Source: Martinezella hainanensis (GTDB lineage Bacteria; Pseudomonadota; Alphaproteobacteria; Rhizobiales; Rhizobiaceae). From it: a stretch of 64,000 nucleotides of DNA. Below are positions 24,623 to 31,029 of the stretch, piece after piece. Where the stretch lies: contig NZ_FMAC01000002.1 of assembly GCF_900094555.1 (NCBI RefSeq), positions 620,001 to 684,000 on the forward strand, written 5' to 3'. Position numbers and translations under genes: made by a program. The notes under the pieces are model-generated. The model did no database searches and was not told the origin of the DNA. It saw only the letters and a list, made by a program, of their open reading frames with translations. Numbering within the stretch: position 1 is the stretch's first letter; each line of letters begins with the position of its first letter.

Positions 24623-24940
24623 TTACACCGCGATTTCCGACGCTTTGGTGCCCGCAAGAGCAGCGATGAAGCCGTTGAGCTGCTCGAGAATGCCATCGAT
24701 GAAATCGCCGCGCGAATGCTCAAGCTCGGCTTCCATCTTCCGCAGCAACGCTGTTGCCTCTTGAGGCGAACGGATTGGAAAGCGGCCGGAGTGGATCGCC
24801 TCCCAGTTTTCAAGGTAGCGCTCAACGGCCGCCTCGTCGTCGACATCGTGGGTAGCTGCGAGGTGGGCGTCCAGCGCCAGAGCCTCAGTCAAGGTTTTCG
24901 GCATAGCTTCGCCAGCCGCGGTCAATGCGGTGTGCATCAT
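24623..24940 (-). CDS. Small acidic phage early protein
   Basis: The 105-residue product is acidic and helical (Ala, Glu and Leu-rich). The start at 24940 has CAGGAG just upstream and could equally be the second ATG three bases later. It is the second gene of the early operon after the excisionase-like gene. No domain is recognised. Confidence 0.62.
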   Translation of the reverse strand: MMHTALTAAGEAMPKTLTEALALDAHLAATHDVDDEAAVERYLENWEAIHSGRFPIRSPQEATALLRKMEAELEHSRGDFIDGILEQLNGFIAALAGTKASEIAV

Positions 24941-25025
24941 AGACTCCTGATTTTGATGAGCTTTTTGTTTTACTACCGGAAAATCCGGTAGATATGCCGT
25001 CAGATTAACTTCGGAAATTCCGAGC

Positions 25026-25214
25026 TTAGGCGACGTCGTCCATGAAAAAAGCGATCAGCTTGCTCCGCTCTGCTACCCAGCGTCCGCCCACCTTCTTCGC
25101 TGGAAGTTGACCGCTGGAGAGAAGGTGAAAGGTCTGCCTTTCGGTTCGCCCAATGAGTTTCGCGATTTCCTCAACTTCCCAAATGAGGTCGAGTGGCTTC
25201 TTTTCTGATGTCAT
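25026..25214 (-). CDS. Excisionase-like / AlpA-type DNA-binding protein
   Basis: The 62-residue protein is a single winged helix: EVEEIAKLIGRTERQTFHLL is the helix-turn-helix and SGQLPAKKVGGRWVAERSKL the wing, as in MerR-like excisionases and AlpA-type regulators. It is the first gene leftward from the repressor operator, so it is expected to be repressed in the lysogen. It may bind att DNA to favour excision or act as an early activator. No gene name is justified. Confidence 0.72.
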   Translation of the reverse strand: MTSEKKPLDLIWEVEEIAKLIGRTERQTFHLLSSGQLPAKKVGGRWVAERSKLIAFFMDDVA

Positions 25215-25239
25215 GTTGCCCGTCCATTTTGCATCATAG

Positions 25240-25265
25240 GTGTAAAATTATCGACTTATTTACAC
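25240..25265. promoter_or_regulatory. Palindromic operator between repressor and early operon
   Basis: GTGTAAA at 25240-25246 and TTTACAC at 25259-25265 form an exact inverted repeat with a 12-base spacer in the AT-rich divergent region (25215-25350). A TATATA-like box follows at about 25266. Related GTGT/TTAC half-sites occur further right near 25290-25325. This is where a phage repressor would act on both promoters. Confidence 0.6.
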
Positions 25266-25350
25266 TATATAGACCTAAATGAAATTAGGTGTCAACAATT
25301 CAATTTTCTTACATTATAAGGGTAAATTCAGGAGAATTTTAGGAGCCGCT

Positions 25351-25824
25351 ATGATTAGTGCAGAACAGTTGCGAGCAGCCAGAGCTATGTTGCGCCTTGA
25401 GCAGGGAGCTCTCGCGGAAAAAGCAGGAGTTTCGATCGAAACGATCAAACGCTTCGAGGCTATGCAAGGAGCGTTGAAGGGCAGAGACGATACGGTTCGC
25501 AGTATTGTGAAGTCATTGGAGTTCGCCGGGATTGAGTTTCTGGATGGGGAAGGAGCAAACGGCTATGGCGGAGCCGGAGTAAGGTTCGCAATCGATAGAA
25601 GTGCAAGATTGCGCAACCACATAGCCGATACGGTAGCGGAAATGACCAGAGGACTTCTGTCATCTGCGTTTGTCGCTGATACCGAATTATTCGATCGCGG
25701 ATCCGACTATTTGTCCTACCTCATAAACAGTTCACTCCCTGACATGATCCGGGACAATATGCCAAAAATTCTGGACCCTAAAACGGTCGACGATGCCGAC
25801 GGTATCCATACAGGGGAGAAATGA
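25351..25824 (+). CDS. Phage repressor-like XRE helix-turn-helix protein
   Basis: The ATG at 25351 is preceded by AGGAG at 25341; frames further upstream are not needed. The product has 157 residues with an N-terminal XRE-type domain (QLRAARAMLRLEQGALAEKAGVS-IETIKRFE, residues about 5-40) and a helical C-terminal region without an obvious peptidase dyad, so LexA-like self-cleavage is not evident. It diverges from the early operon and shares its operator region. Its last codons overlap the integrase start, so lysogeny genes are expressed together. Confidence 0.78.
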   Translation: MISAEQLRAARAMLRLEQGALAEKAGVSIETIKRFEAMQGALKGRDDTVRSIVKSLEFAGIEFLDGEGANGYGGAGVRFAIDRSARLRNHIADTVAEMTRGLLSSAFVADTELFDRGSDYLSYLINSSLPDMIRDNMPKILDPKTVDDADGIHTGEK

Positions 25825-25825
25825 G

Positions 25826-27016
25826 ATGTCCGTTCGCAAGCGCACATGGACCACGCCAAAAGGTGAAGAAAAATCCGCTTGGGTGGCCGATTACACAGAC
25901 CAGCAGGGTAAGCGTCGGCTGAAGACCTTCGCCAAGAAGAAGGAAGCCGACCAGTTTGCAGCCACCGCTACCGTTGAAGTGAGGGAAGGCGTCCACGTTG
26001 CCGACTCTGCTAGCGTCACGGTTGAGAAGGCTGGGCAGTTCTGGATTAGCTCGGGTGAAGCGGCCGGCCTCGAGCGATCGACAATCAATCAGCGGAAGAG
26101 CCATCTGGAACACCACATTGTGCCGATGATCGGACAGGTCCTCTTGTCAAAGCTCACCGTGCCGGCTGTGCGCGACTTCGAGGACCGTATGCGGAAGGAA
26201 GGCCGATCGGCGGCTATGGTCAAGAAAGTGCTGACATCGCTCGGATCTGTCTTGGCTGATGCTGGCGAACGCGGCCTGGCAATGCGCAATCCTGTCCGTG
26301 ATATCCGCGGCAGCCGCAAGGGACGCGATAGACGTCAGGAGAAGCGCCAGAAAGGCCGTCTTGAGGTTGGGGTAGACATTCCGACCCGCGAAGAGATCAA
26401 GGCGCTTGTCGCGGCTCTTGATGATCACTGGCGCCCTTTGCTTGTGACTGCGATCTTCACGGGAATGCGATCATCTGAATTGCGTGGTCTGCGTTGGCAG
26501 GACGTTGACCTTAAGCGGGGCCAGATAAGCGTCAATCAGCGTGCGGACCAGTTCAAAGAGATCGGTCCCACCAAGTCGGAGGCCGGCGTCCGGACTATCC
26601 CGGTGCCGCCGCCCGTCATCAATGCGCTGAAGACGCACCGGCTAAAGCAGCCGAATAAAACGGGGCTGGTCTTTGCCAACCCCGATGGCGAGCCACGGTC
26701 ACACACAAACATCGTGAACAAGGGTCTTATCCCGGCGATGCTTCGCGCCAGCGTCGTTGTTGAGGTTGGCAAGGATAAGGATGGCGCTCCGATCCTAAAG
26801 GCGAAGTATACCGGAATGCATGCGTTGCGCCATTTCTATGCGAGCTGGTTGATCAACAGGAAGGAAGAGGGCGGTCTCGGTTTGCCTGCGAAAATGGTCC
26901 AGGAGCGGCTTGGCCACGCCTCGATCGTGATGACCATGGACGTCTACGGACACCTGTTCCCGAGGTCTGATGATGGGACAGAACTAGCACATGCGGCGAA
27001 CATCTTGCTCAGCTGA
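25826..27016 (+). CDS. Tyrosine-type phage integrase (second, tRNA-Cys site)
   Basis: The ATG at 25826 has GGGGAGA upstream and sits next to the repressor stop; the product has 396 residues. It has an arm-binding domain (WVADYTDQQGKRRLKTF), a SAM-like core domain and a catalytic domain with Arg in TGMRSSELRGLRW, Lys in TKSEAGVRTIPVP, HALRHFYASW, and GHASIVMTMDVYGHL with the nucleophile Tyr. The tRNA-Cys fragment lies 60 bases past its stop, the usual layout for an integrase beside its own att site. It is the enzyme expected to move this prophage. Confidence 0.92.
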   Translation: MSVRKRTWTTPKGEEKSAWVADYTDQQGKRRLKTFAKKKEADQFAATATVEVREGVHVADSASVTVEKAGQFWISSGEAAGLERSTINQRKSHLEHHIVPMIGQVLLSKLTVPAVRDFEDRMRKEGRSAAMVKKVLTSLGSVLADAGERGLAMRNPVRDIRGSRKGRDRRQEKRQKGRLEVGVDIPTREEIKALVAALDDHWRPLLVTAIFTGMRSSELRGLRWQDVDLKRGQISVNQRADQFKEIGPTKSEAGVRTIPVPPPVINALKTHRLKQPNKTGLVFANPDGEPRSHTNIVNKGLIPAMLRASVVVEVGKDKDGAPILKAKYTGMHALRHFYASWLINRKEEGGLGLPAKMVQERLGHASIVMTMDVYGHLFPRSDDGTELAHAANILLS

Positions 27017-27076
27017 TTGCAACACGGGCGCAACACGACGCCAGATTTCGCTGTAAAAACAATTACAGGTAAAAGC

Positions 27077-27120
27077 CTGCAAATCCTTGCACCCCGGTTC
27101 GATTCCGGGCGAGGCCTCCA
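27077..27120 (+). other. Attachment site: 3' fragment of tRNA-Cys (attR)
   Basis: The fragment begins with CTGCAAATCC (anticodon loop with GCA), continues with a T-arm CCCGGTTCGATTCCGGG and ends in CGAGGCC, T and CCA. The U discriminator and GCA anticodon identify tRNA-Cys. No 5' half with a matching GGCCTCG acceptor exists upstream, so this is not a whole gene. It is the copy left by integration at the 3' end of a tRNA-Cys gene; the intact gene should border the left end of the prophage. Confidence 0.85.
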
Positions 27121-27371
27121 TCCTTCTCTTCTTGCCGTTGCAAGCATTTATCTTTCCTATTGAATCTTTCAGATGTGGCAATTTGGACCTGAACCGTTCC
27201 GCCACACCCAAACGGAGTGCGGCAATCCGTTCCGCTTTCAGCTTTCCGTCTCATCAATCGCCAGCAATAATTTGGTGCCTATCCATGGCTCGGAATGAGA
27301 GATGAGGTGCGGCATTCTCGTGTCGCATCGCTGATCTGAGAGTGGCAGCGTTTGATCTTCGAAACTCTTTG

Positions 27372-27512
27372 TTAGGTAAACAATATAAGCAACACGCTGC
27401 CGAGCAGCGCCAAAGCGCCGAGGATTGGCAGCAGCAGAATCATAATCTGGCGAGCAAGCTTTTTGCGCTCCCCCATTGTCAGCGCAAGCCACCGTGACTT
27501 TGGTAACGACAT
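27372..27512 (-). CDS. 46-residue membrane protein
   Basis: The ATG at 27512 has GGGGAG upstream. The product has a basic N-terminus (MSLPKSRWLALTMGERKKLARQ) and one hydrophobic helix (about residues 24-44). It resembles short rhizobial membrane proteins with a cytoplasmic basic end; I know no function. The frame is open further upstream but that extension has no ribosome site and is Cys/Pro-rich. Confidence 0.55.
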   Translation of the reverse strand: MSLPKSRWLALTMGERKKLARQIMILLLPILGALALLGSVLLILFT

Positions 27513-28234
27513 TGATACTCCCCATCCCCATCCTAGCGTCGCATTTGAAACTGAACTGGCGCTTAAGGTACTGAGGAAGCTGCAGGAGTAGGGGATGGCG
27601 GGTGCGAATGCTTCAGTTTCGGCATCGCACCTAAGTGGCAAATCCAATCGGACGCTGATCCGGTATCCGTCACTTTTCTCTTCAATTGCACATTGGACGT
27701 AGCTGCTGCGGAGGAGGTCGGCGCAAGGGCACGAGTGTCCTCGTGGTTCCCACGTATTTGGTGGCCGGGGCATCGATGGTAAAGCCGATGGGACAGCGGG
27801 AAAATACCGCACCTAGATTGCGGACTGGTTGCTTCTCATCCTGGCGACAACGTCCGTTGCTCGATCGGATCTATCGGCGTCGGACGTGTGTTAAGCAAAT
27901 GGATTGGAGAACTGGCGCTCCATAAAAGCAAAAGCGGTCCAGTCTAGGGAAAAAACTGGGCCGCCTTTTGCTGGACTAGAGGTCAATCAAATTCAGCATC
28001 CTAATTATAAGGCATGCTTAGTAGTTGTCAACGCAAATGAGATGTGACGTTTTGCGGTTCAAGCGTCGCGCTCCTAGGCCTGGCTGCGATCGTTGCTTGA
28101 GGTGCCGGTTTCCGTTGCGTATTTGGTCCGCAATATCGACGGGCAGGGGCCTCGTCGGTTTGGATGATTCTCAATCCTGCGCGAAAGCTTCAGCTGTCTC
28201 GCATCGGTTCTTAACCGCCGTTGCGGGAGAATGA
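27513..28234. other. Long intergenic stretch with a stable hairpin
   Basis: No frame in these 722 bases looks coding. A very stable hairpin lies at 27929-27970 (listed separately). The segment follows the phage attachment site by about 400 bases and may hold promoters or an unannotated small RNA. Confidence 0.5.
27929..27970. terminator. Long hairpin, probably bidirectional terminator
   Basis: A stem of about 15 pairs (CAAAAGCGGTCCAGT with ACTGGGCCGCCTTTTG, one bulged C and one G-T pair) encloses an A-rich loop. A-tract and T-tract flank the GC core on either side, so it could terminate transcription in both directions. No adjacent gene on the plus strand explains it, so it might also end a small RNA. 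Confidence 0.6.
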
Positions 28235-28675
28235 CTATTCCTCAAGGCAGGGAAAGGCGAATTTGTAGGCGCGTGCGATCAGCGAGCTGGCTGGCCGCTC
28301 GAGCTGCCAGGAGTGCTCCGCCATCCATTTGCAGGCGGTTGCTGTCGCCTTTGCATTGTTGAGATCGGGTGGCAGACAGAAAGCGCCGACGAACTGTTGA
28401 AGATAGCGCTCGTAGCGCGACGAATTTTTCGGCGTCTGCTTGGTGGCTCGGATCGTAAGGTTCTTCGTTCGCTGGGCCTCATCGAGAATGCCCTGGATAT
28501 AGACAGAGGCGAGCGCTCGGTCCTCTTCGCACCATTCGTCGAGCTGCTTTCCTGTAACGACATGTCCGATGATCGGGGCTGTCTCTTTCGGCTCGTCCTC
28601 GCTTGACGTTTCCTCGCTCAACGCGACCTGGGGTAAGAGAAGGAGAAGCGCTGCGACGAAGAGCGAAAGCCTCAT
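28235..28675 (-). CDS. Rap1a/Tai-like secreted protein
   Basis: The 146-residue protein has a signal peptide (1-20) and a mature domain with a GKQLDEWCE start, YIQGILDE helix, FCLPPDLNNA and CKWMAEHSWQLERPAS, followed by AYKFAFPC. This Cys and Trp spacing fits the Rap1a/Tai immunity domain first seen in Serratia type VI secretion. No toxin or secretion genes are nearby, so it is probably one of the many orphan relatives with an unknown periplasmic role. A 27-residue peptide gene sits 9 bases upstream. Confidence 0.75.
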   Translation of the reverse strand: MRLSLFVAALLLLLPQVALSEETSSEDEPKETAPIIGHVVTGKQLDEWCEEDRALASVYIQGILDEAQRTKNLTIRATKQTPKNSSRYERYLQQFVGAFCLPPDLNNAKATATACKWMAEHSWQLERPASSLIARAYKFAFPCLEE

Positions 28676-28684
28676 TCGGAAAAC

Positions 28685-28768
28685 CTACATCATCGAGGAA
28701 AGACTCGCGGCCAGAAAAACCACCAGCGGCAGCGACGTTACGACGAAAAGAACAAGAGAAACAGGCAT
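28685..28768 (-). CDS. 27-residue hydrophobic peptide upstream of Rap1a/Tai-like gene
   Basis: An ATG at 28768 follows GAAGGTGG by six bases and encodes 27 residues, nearly all hydrophobic (Val, Leu, Phe and Ala), ending 9 bases before the Rap1a/Tai-like gene. It may be a membrane peptide or a leader. The only support is ribosome site, length and spacing. Confidence 0.42.
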   Translation of the reverse strand: MPVSLVLFVVTSLPLVVFLAASLSSMM

Positions 28769-29127
28769 CCCAGCCACCTTCTAGTCAAATTTAATGTTTG
28801 GGCCGAATGGCTTCGGGCCGGAAGGTTGATTGGTCACCACACCCGGGCGGGTCCAATGCCCTGAAGCGTGGTCGCGCGAAGTTAACATTTTGCTAACGGG
28901 CATCCCGATCTGAGGCATGGCGGATTCGCAAGGCGTCGCAGATCCAGGATGCCGGAAGTCGCCGGCCCACGTTTAGGGGCACCGATTGTTGTTCGTCGGC
29001 GACGTTTGGTCATGAATCTCGGCGCCTGTTGCCGCAATGCCTTGAAAGCGTAGCGTCAGGCGATTAAGACACGCGTAACAGAAAGTAGAGCCAGCCCGTT
29101 CGGGCACCAAGGGCGCAAGAGGATAAG
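28769..29127. other. Intergenic region before the PIMT-like gene
   Basis: These 359 bases hold the divergent upstream regions of the 27-residue peptide and the PIMT-like gene. No coding frame, repeat or terminator stands out. Confidence 0.5.
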
Positions 29128-29778
29128 ATGGATTTCGAAGCAGCGCGCGTGAAGATGGTCGAGAACCAGATCCGGACGACGGATGTCACCTCCCATTCTG
29201 TGTTGAATGCGTTTTTTGCCGTACCGCGCGAAAATTTCGTACCGGAGAAGTCGAAGCTCCTGGCCTATGTCGATTGCGATATCGAGGTTGCTCCCGGGCG
29301 CTTCCTCATGGAAGCCTCGCCGCTCGCAAAGTTGCTGCAGCTCGGCGCCGTTACCAGGGACGACAAGGTTCTCGATGTCGGCTGTGGCACGGGCTATGTC
29401 TCCGCCGTCCTGTCCTTGGTCGCCGGCGAAGTCATCGCGCTTGAATCCAACGAGGAGCTCGCCGCTCAGGCGAAGACCAATCTTGCCGCGCTTGGCTACG
29501 ACAACGTGACCGTCGTTGGAGGCGATCTTGAAAAGGGTCATGCCGGCAGCGCACCCTATGATGTGATTTTCCTCAATGGCTCGATCGAGCAGCTGCCGCA
29601 GGGCCTGCTTGACCAGCTCGGCGAAGATGGCCGTCTGATCACCGTCATCGGCTATGGCCACGCCGCCCGCGCGACTGTTTTCATGCGCGAACGCGGCGCC
29701 TTTTCGGAAAACGTCTTCTTCAACGCGTCGATCAAGCCGCTCCCGGGCTTCGCCAAGGCCAAGGAATTCGTCTTCTGA
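29128..29778 (+). CDS. PIMT-family methyltransferase (first copy)
   Basis: The 216-residue protein has the SAM-binding motif VLDVGCGTGYVSAVLS (residues about 81-96) and the family's N-terminal region (ARVKMVENQIRTTDVTS). The catalytic loop that in E. coli Pcm reads QTISQP is replaced (RFLMEASPL), so true isoaspartyl repair is uncertain. Good ribosome site (GAGGATAAG). In related rhizobia a gene of this kind lies before tolC. Here it is followed by a terminator and then the PopZ-like gene. A second PIMT-family gene is at 52218. Confidence 0.75.
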   Translation: MDFEAARVKMVENQIRTTDVTSHSVLNAFFAVPRENFVPEKSKLLAYVDCDIEVAPGRFLMEASPLAKLLQLGAVTRDDKVLDVGCGTGYVSAVLSLVAGEVIALESNEELAAQAKTNLAALGYDNVTVVGGDLEKGHAGSAPYDVIFLNGSIEQLPQGLLDQLGEDGRLITVIGYGHAARATVFMRERGAFSENVFFNASIKPLPGFAKAKEFVF

Positions 29779-29809
29779 TTTCCTGAACGACCTGCTTATT
29801 GAGCTTGAG

Positions 29810-29837
29810 ACAGGCGCCTTTTGGCGCCTGTTTTTTA
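29810..29837 (+). terminator. Rho-independent terminator after PIMT-like gene
   Basis: ACAGGCGCC and GGCGCCTGT form a perfect 9-bp stem with a TTTT loop, followed by TTTTTATT. It separates the PIMT-like gene from popZ. Confidence 0.85.
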
Positions 29838-30031
29838 TTGTCGCTGCCTGTGGCAGAATCGTGCTTAGCAGAGCGATTCGTCGTGATCGTAACAAAACTG
29901 TGCATCACCGGGTTTAGTGCTTTCCAGGTGATTTTTTTCCCGAAGACAGTCATCTAGGGTGACCCTGATTCGGGCGCCGCCTGGCGAGTTTCTGGTGCGG
30001 GTTTCCGGTCGACGAATATGGGAAAACGGGG

Positions 30032-30907
30032 ATGAATATGGCTCAGCCAAATGTAGTGCGTGAACCGTCCATGGAAGAGATCCTGGCGTCGATCCGCAGG
30101 ATCATCGAAAGCAACGAACCCGTAGGCTCCAAGCCGATCCCCGCCACGCATTTTGCCGGCCATGGCATGCGTGACGATGATATTCAATTGACTGTCGATG
30201 AAGAGTTTGCGGCTGCTGACCGCGCCCGTGCTGCCGAACAGGAGCCACGTTTCGTCGCTGCAAATTCCCAGATGCCCGTTGCCGAGCCGGAGGCTGCCGG
30301 TCGCGGCCTGTCGCTGGCCGATGTCGCCGCGCGTGTCCGTGCTGCTTCCGAGCGCAATACCGCCGCATTGCTGGCCGCCGGGCGCGAACCCCAGCAGCCG
30401 CGCGAGCTGCCGCCGGCCATGGCCGCGCGCCTTGCCGAGGTGCATGTCGAACCGGTCGCCGATGCCCCGTTGAGGCAGGCCGTTACAGATGTTGTCGCAC
30501 CGGTCGCTCGGCCTGCTATGCAGGCGGTGGCCGAGGTTGAACCTGAGGTGGAAGAACAGAAGCCGATGGCTGCCGCTGTGACGCCTCAGGCCGTAGCGTC
30601 CGTCGAGGCGCCGATCTTTGGGGCGCCGGAACTTACCCTTAATGTGGAGGCGGAGGCATCCTTGCCATCGGCCCAGGCCGTGTCCGCATCGCCGCTGATG
30701 TCGGAGGCTGCCGGTGCGCAGGTCAGCCGCTCGTTTGAAGAACTGGCCGCCATTGTCGATGGCGGCCCACGCCGTTCCCTCGATGAGCTGGCGCAGGAGA
30801 TGCTGCGCCCCATGCTGCAGGAATGGCTCGACGACAACTTGCCCACCCTTGTCGAGCGTCTCGTGCGTGAAGAAATCGAACGAGTGGCCCGCGGCCCGCG
30901 CCGCTGA
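30032..30907 (+). CDS. PopZ-like polar organising protein (DUF2497)
   Basis: The protein has 291 residues. It starts with REPSMEEILASIRRIIE (about 10-26), the conserved N-terminal helix of PopZ, then a long Pro/Ala/Glu-rich disordered middle (30-230) and a conserved C-terminal helix pair ending in LRPMLQEWLDDNLPTLVERL-REEIERV. In alphaproteobacteria PopZ forms polar assemblies that hold chromosome origins and recruit polarity factors. It lies just before valS, the usual rhizobial position. An independent terminator follows. Confidence 0.82.
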   Translation: MNMAQPNVVREPSMEEILASIRRIIESNEPVGSKPIPATHFAGHGMRDDDIQLTVDEEFAAADRARAAEQEPRFVAANSQMPVAEPEAAGRGLSLADVAARVRAASERNTAALLAAGREPQQPRELPPAMAARLAEVHVEPVADAPLRQAVTDVVAPVARPAMQAVAEVEPEVEEQKPMAAAVTPQAVASVEAPIFGAPELTLNVEAEASLPSAQAVSASPLMSEAAGAQVSRSFEELAAIVDGGPRRSLDELAQEMLRPMLQEWLDDNLPTLVERLVREEIERVARGPRR

Positions 30908-30934
30908 CAAGCCTGAGCTTCGGCTAGACGATAT

Positions 30935-30965
30935 GCCGCTCCGGGCTCCGGGGCGGCTTTTTTAT
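30935..30965 (+). terminator. Rho-independent terminator after popZ-like gene
   Basis: A GCCGC / GCGGC stem with an internal CCGGG / CCGGG pair is followed by TTTTTTATT. It ends the popZ transcript shortly before valS. Confidence 0.82.
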
Positions 30966-31029
30966 TGACTTGCCCACGGCCATCCTATTTACAACCCGCA
31001 TCATCCAGTCCTCTAGATCCGGTCATAAA

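Larger units (their letters stand above)
1..27120. mobile_element. Right-hand part of a P22-like prophage integrated at tRNA-Cys
   Basis: The segment carries a continuous phage gene order: packaged-DNA stabilisation protein, ejection proteins, tail fibre and spike, holin, endolysin, spanins, cargo, early genes, repressor and integrase. It stops at a 3' tRNA-Cys fragment next to the integrase. The left end (terminase, portal, coat and the complete tRNA-Cys) is outside the window. The gp10-like and ejection proteins suggest a podovirus with P22-type virion assembly. Whether it is still inducible cannot be judged from this part alone, but the lysis, tail, repressor and integrase genes all look intact. 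Confidence 0.9.

Noticed and set aside
27040..27120. Complete tRNA-Cys gene at the prophage end
   Set aside because: The 5' half with a GGCCTCG acceptor and D-arm is absent; only the part from the anticodon loop onward is present.
28025..28234. 69-residue plus-strand frame
   Set aside because: Arg/Cys-rich translation without ribosome site, in a stretch without other coding signals.
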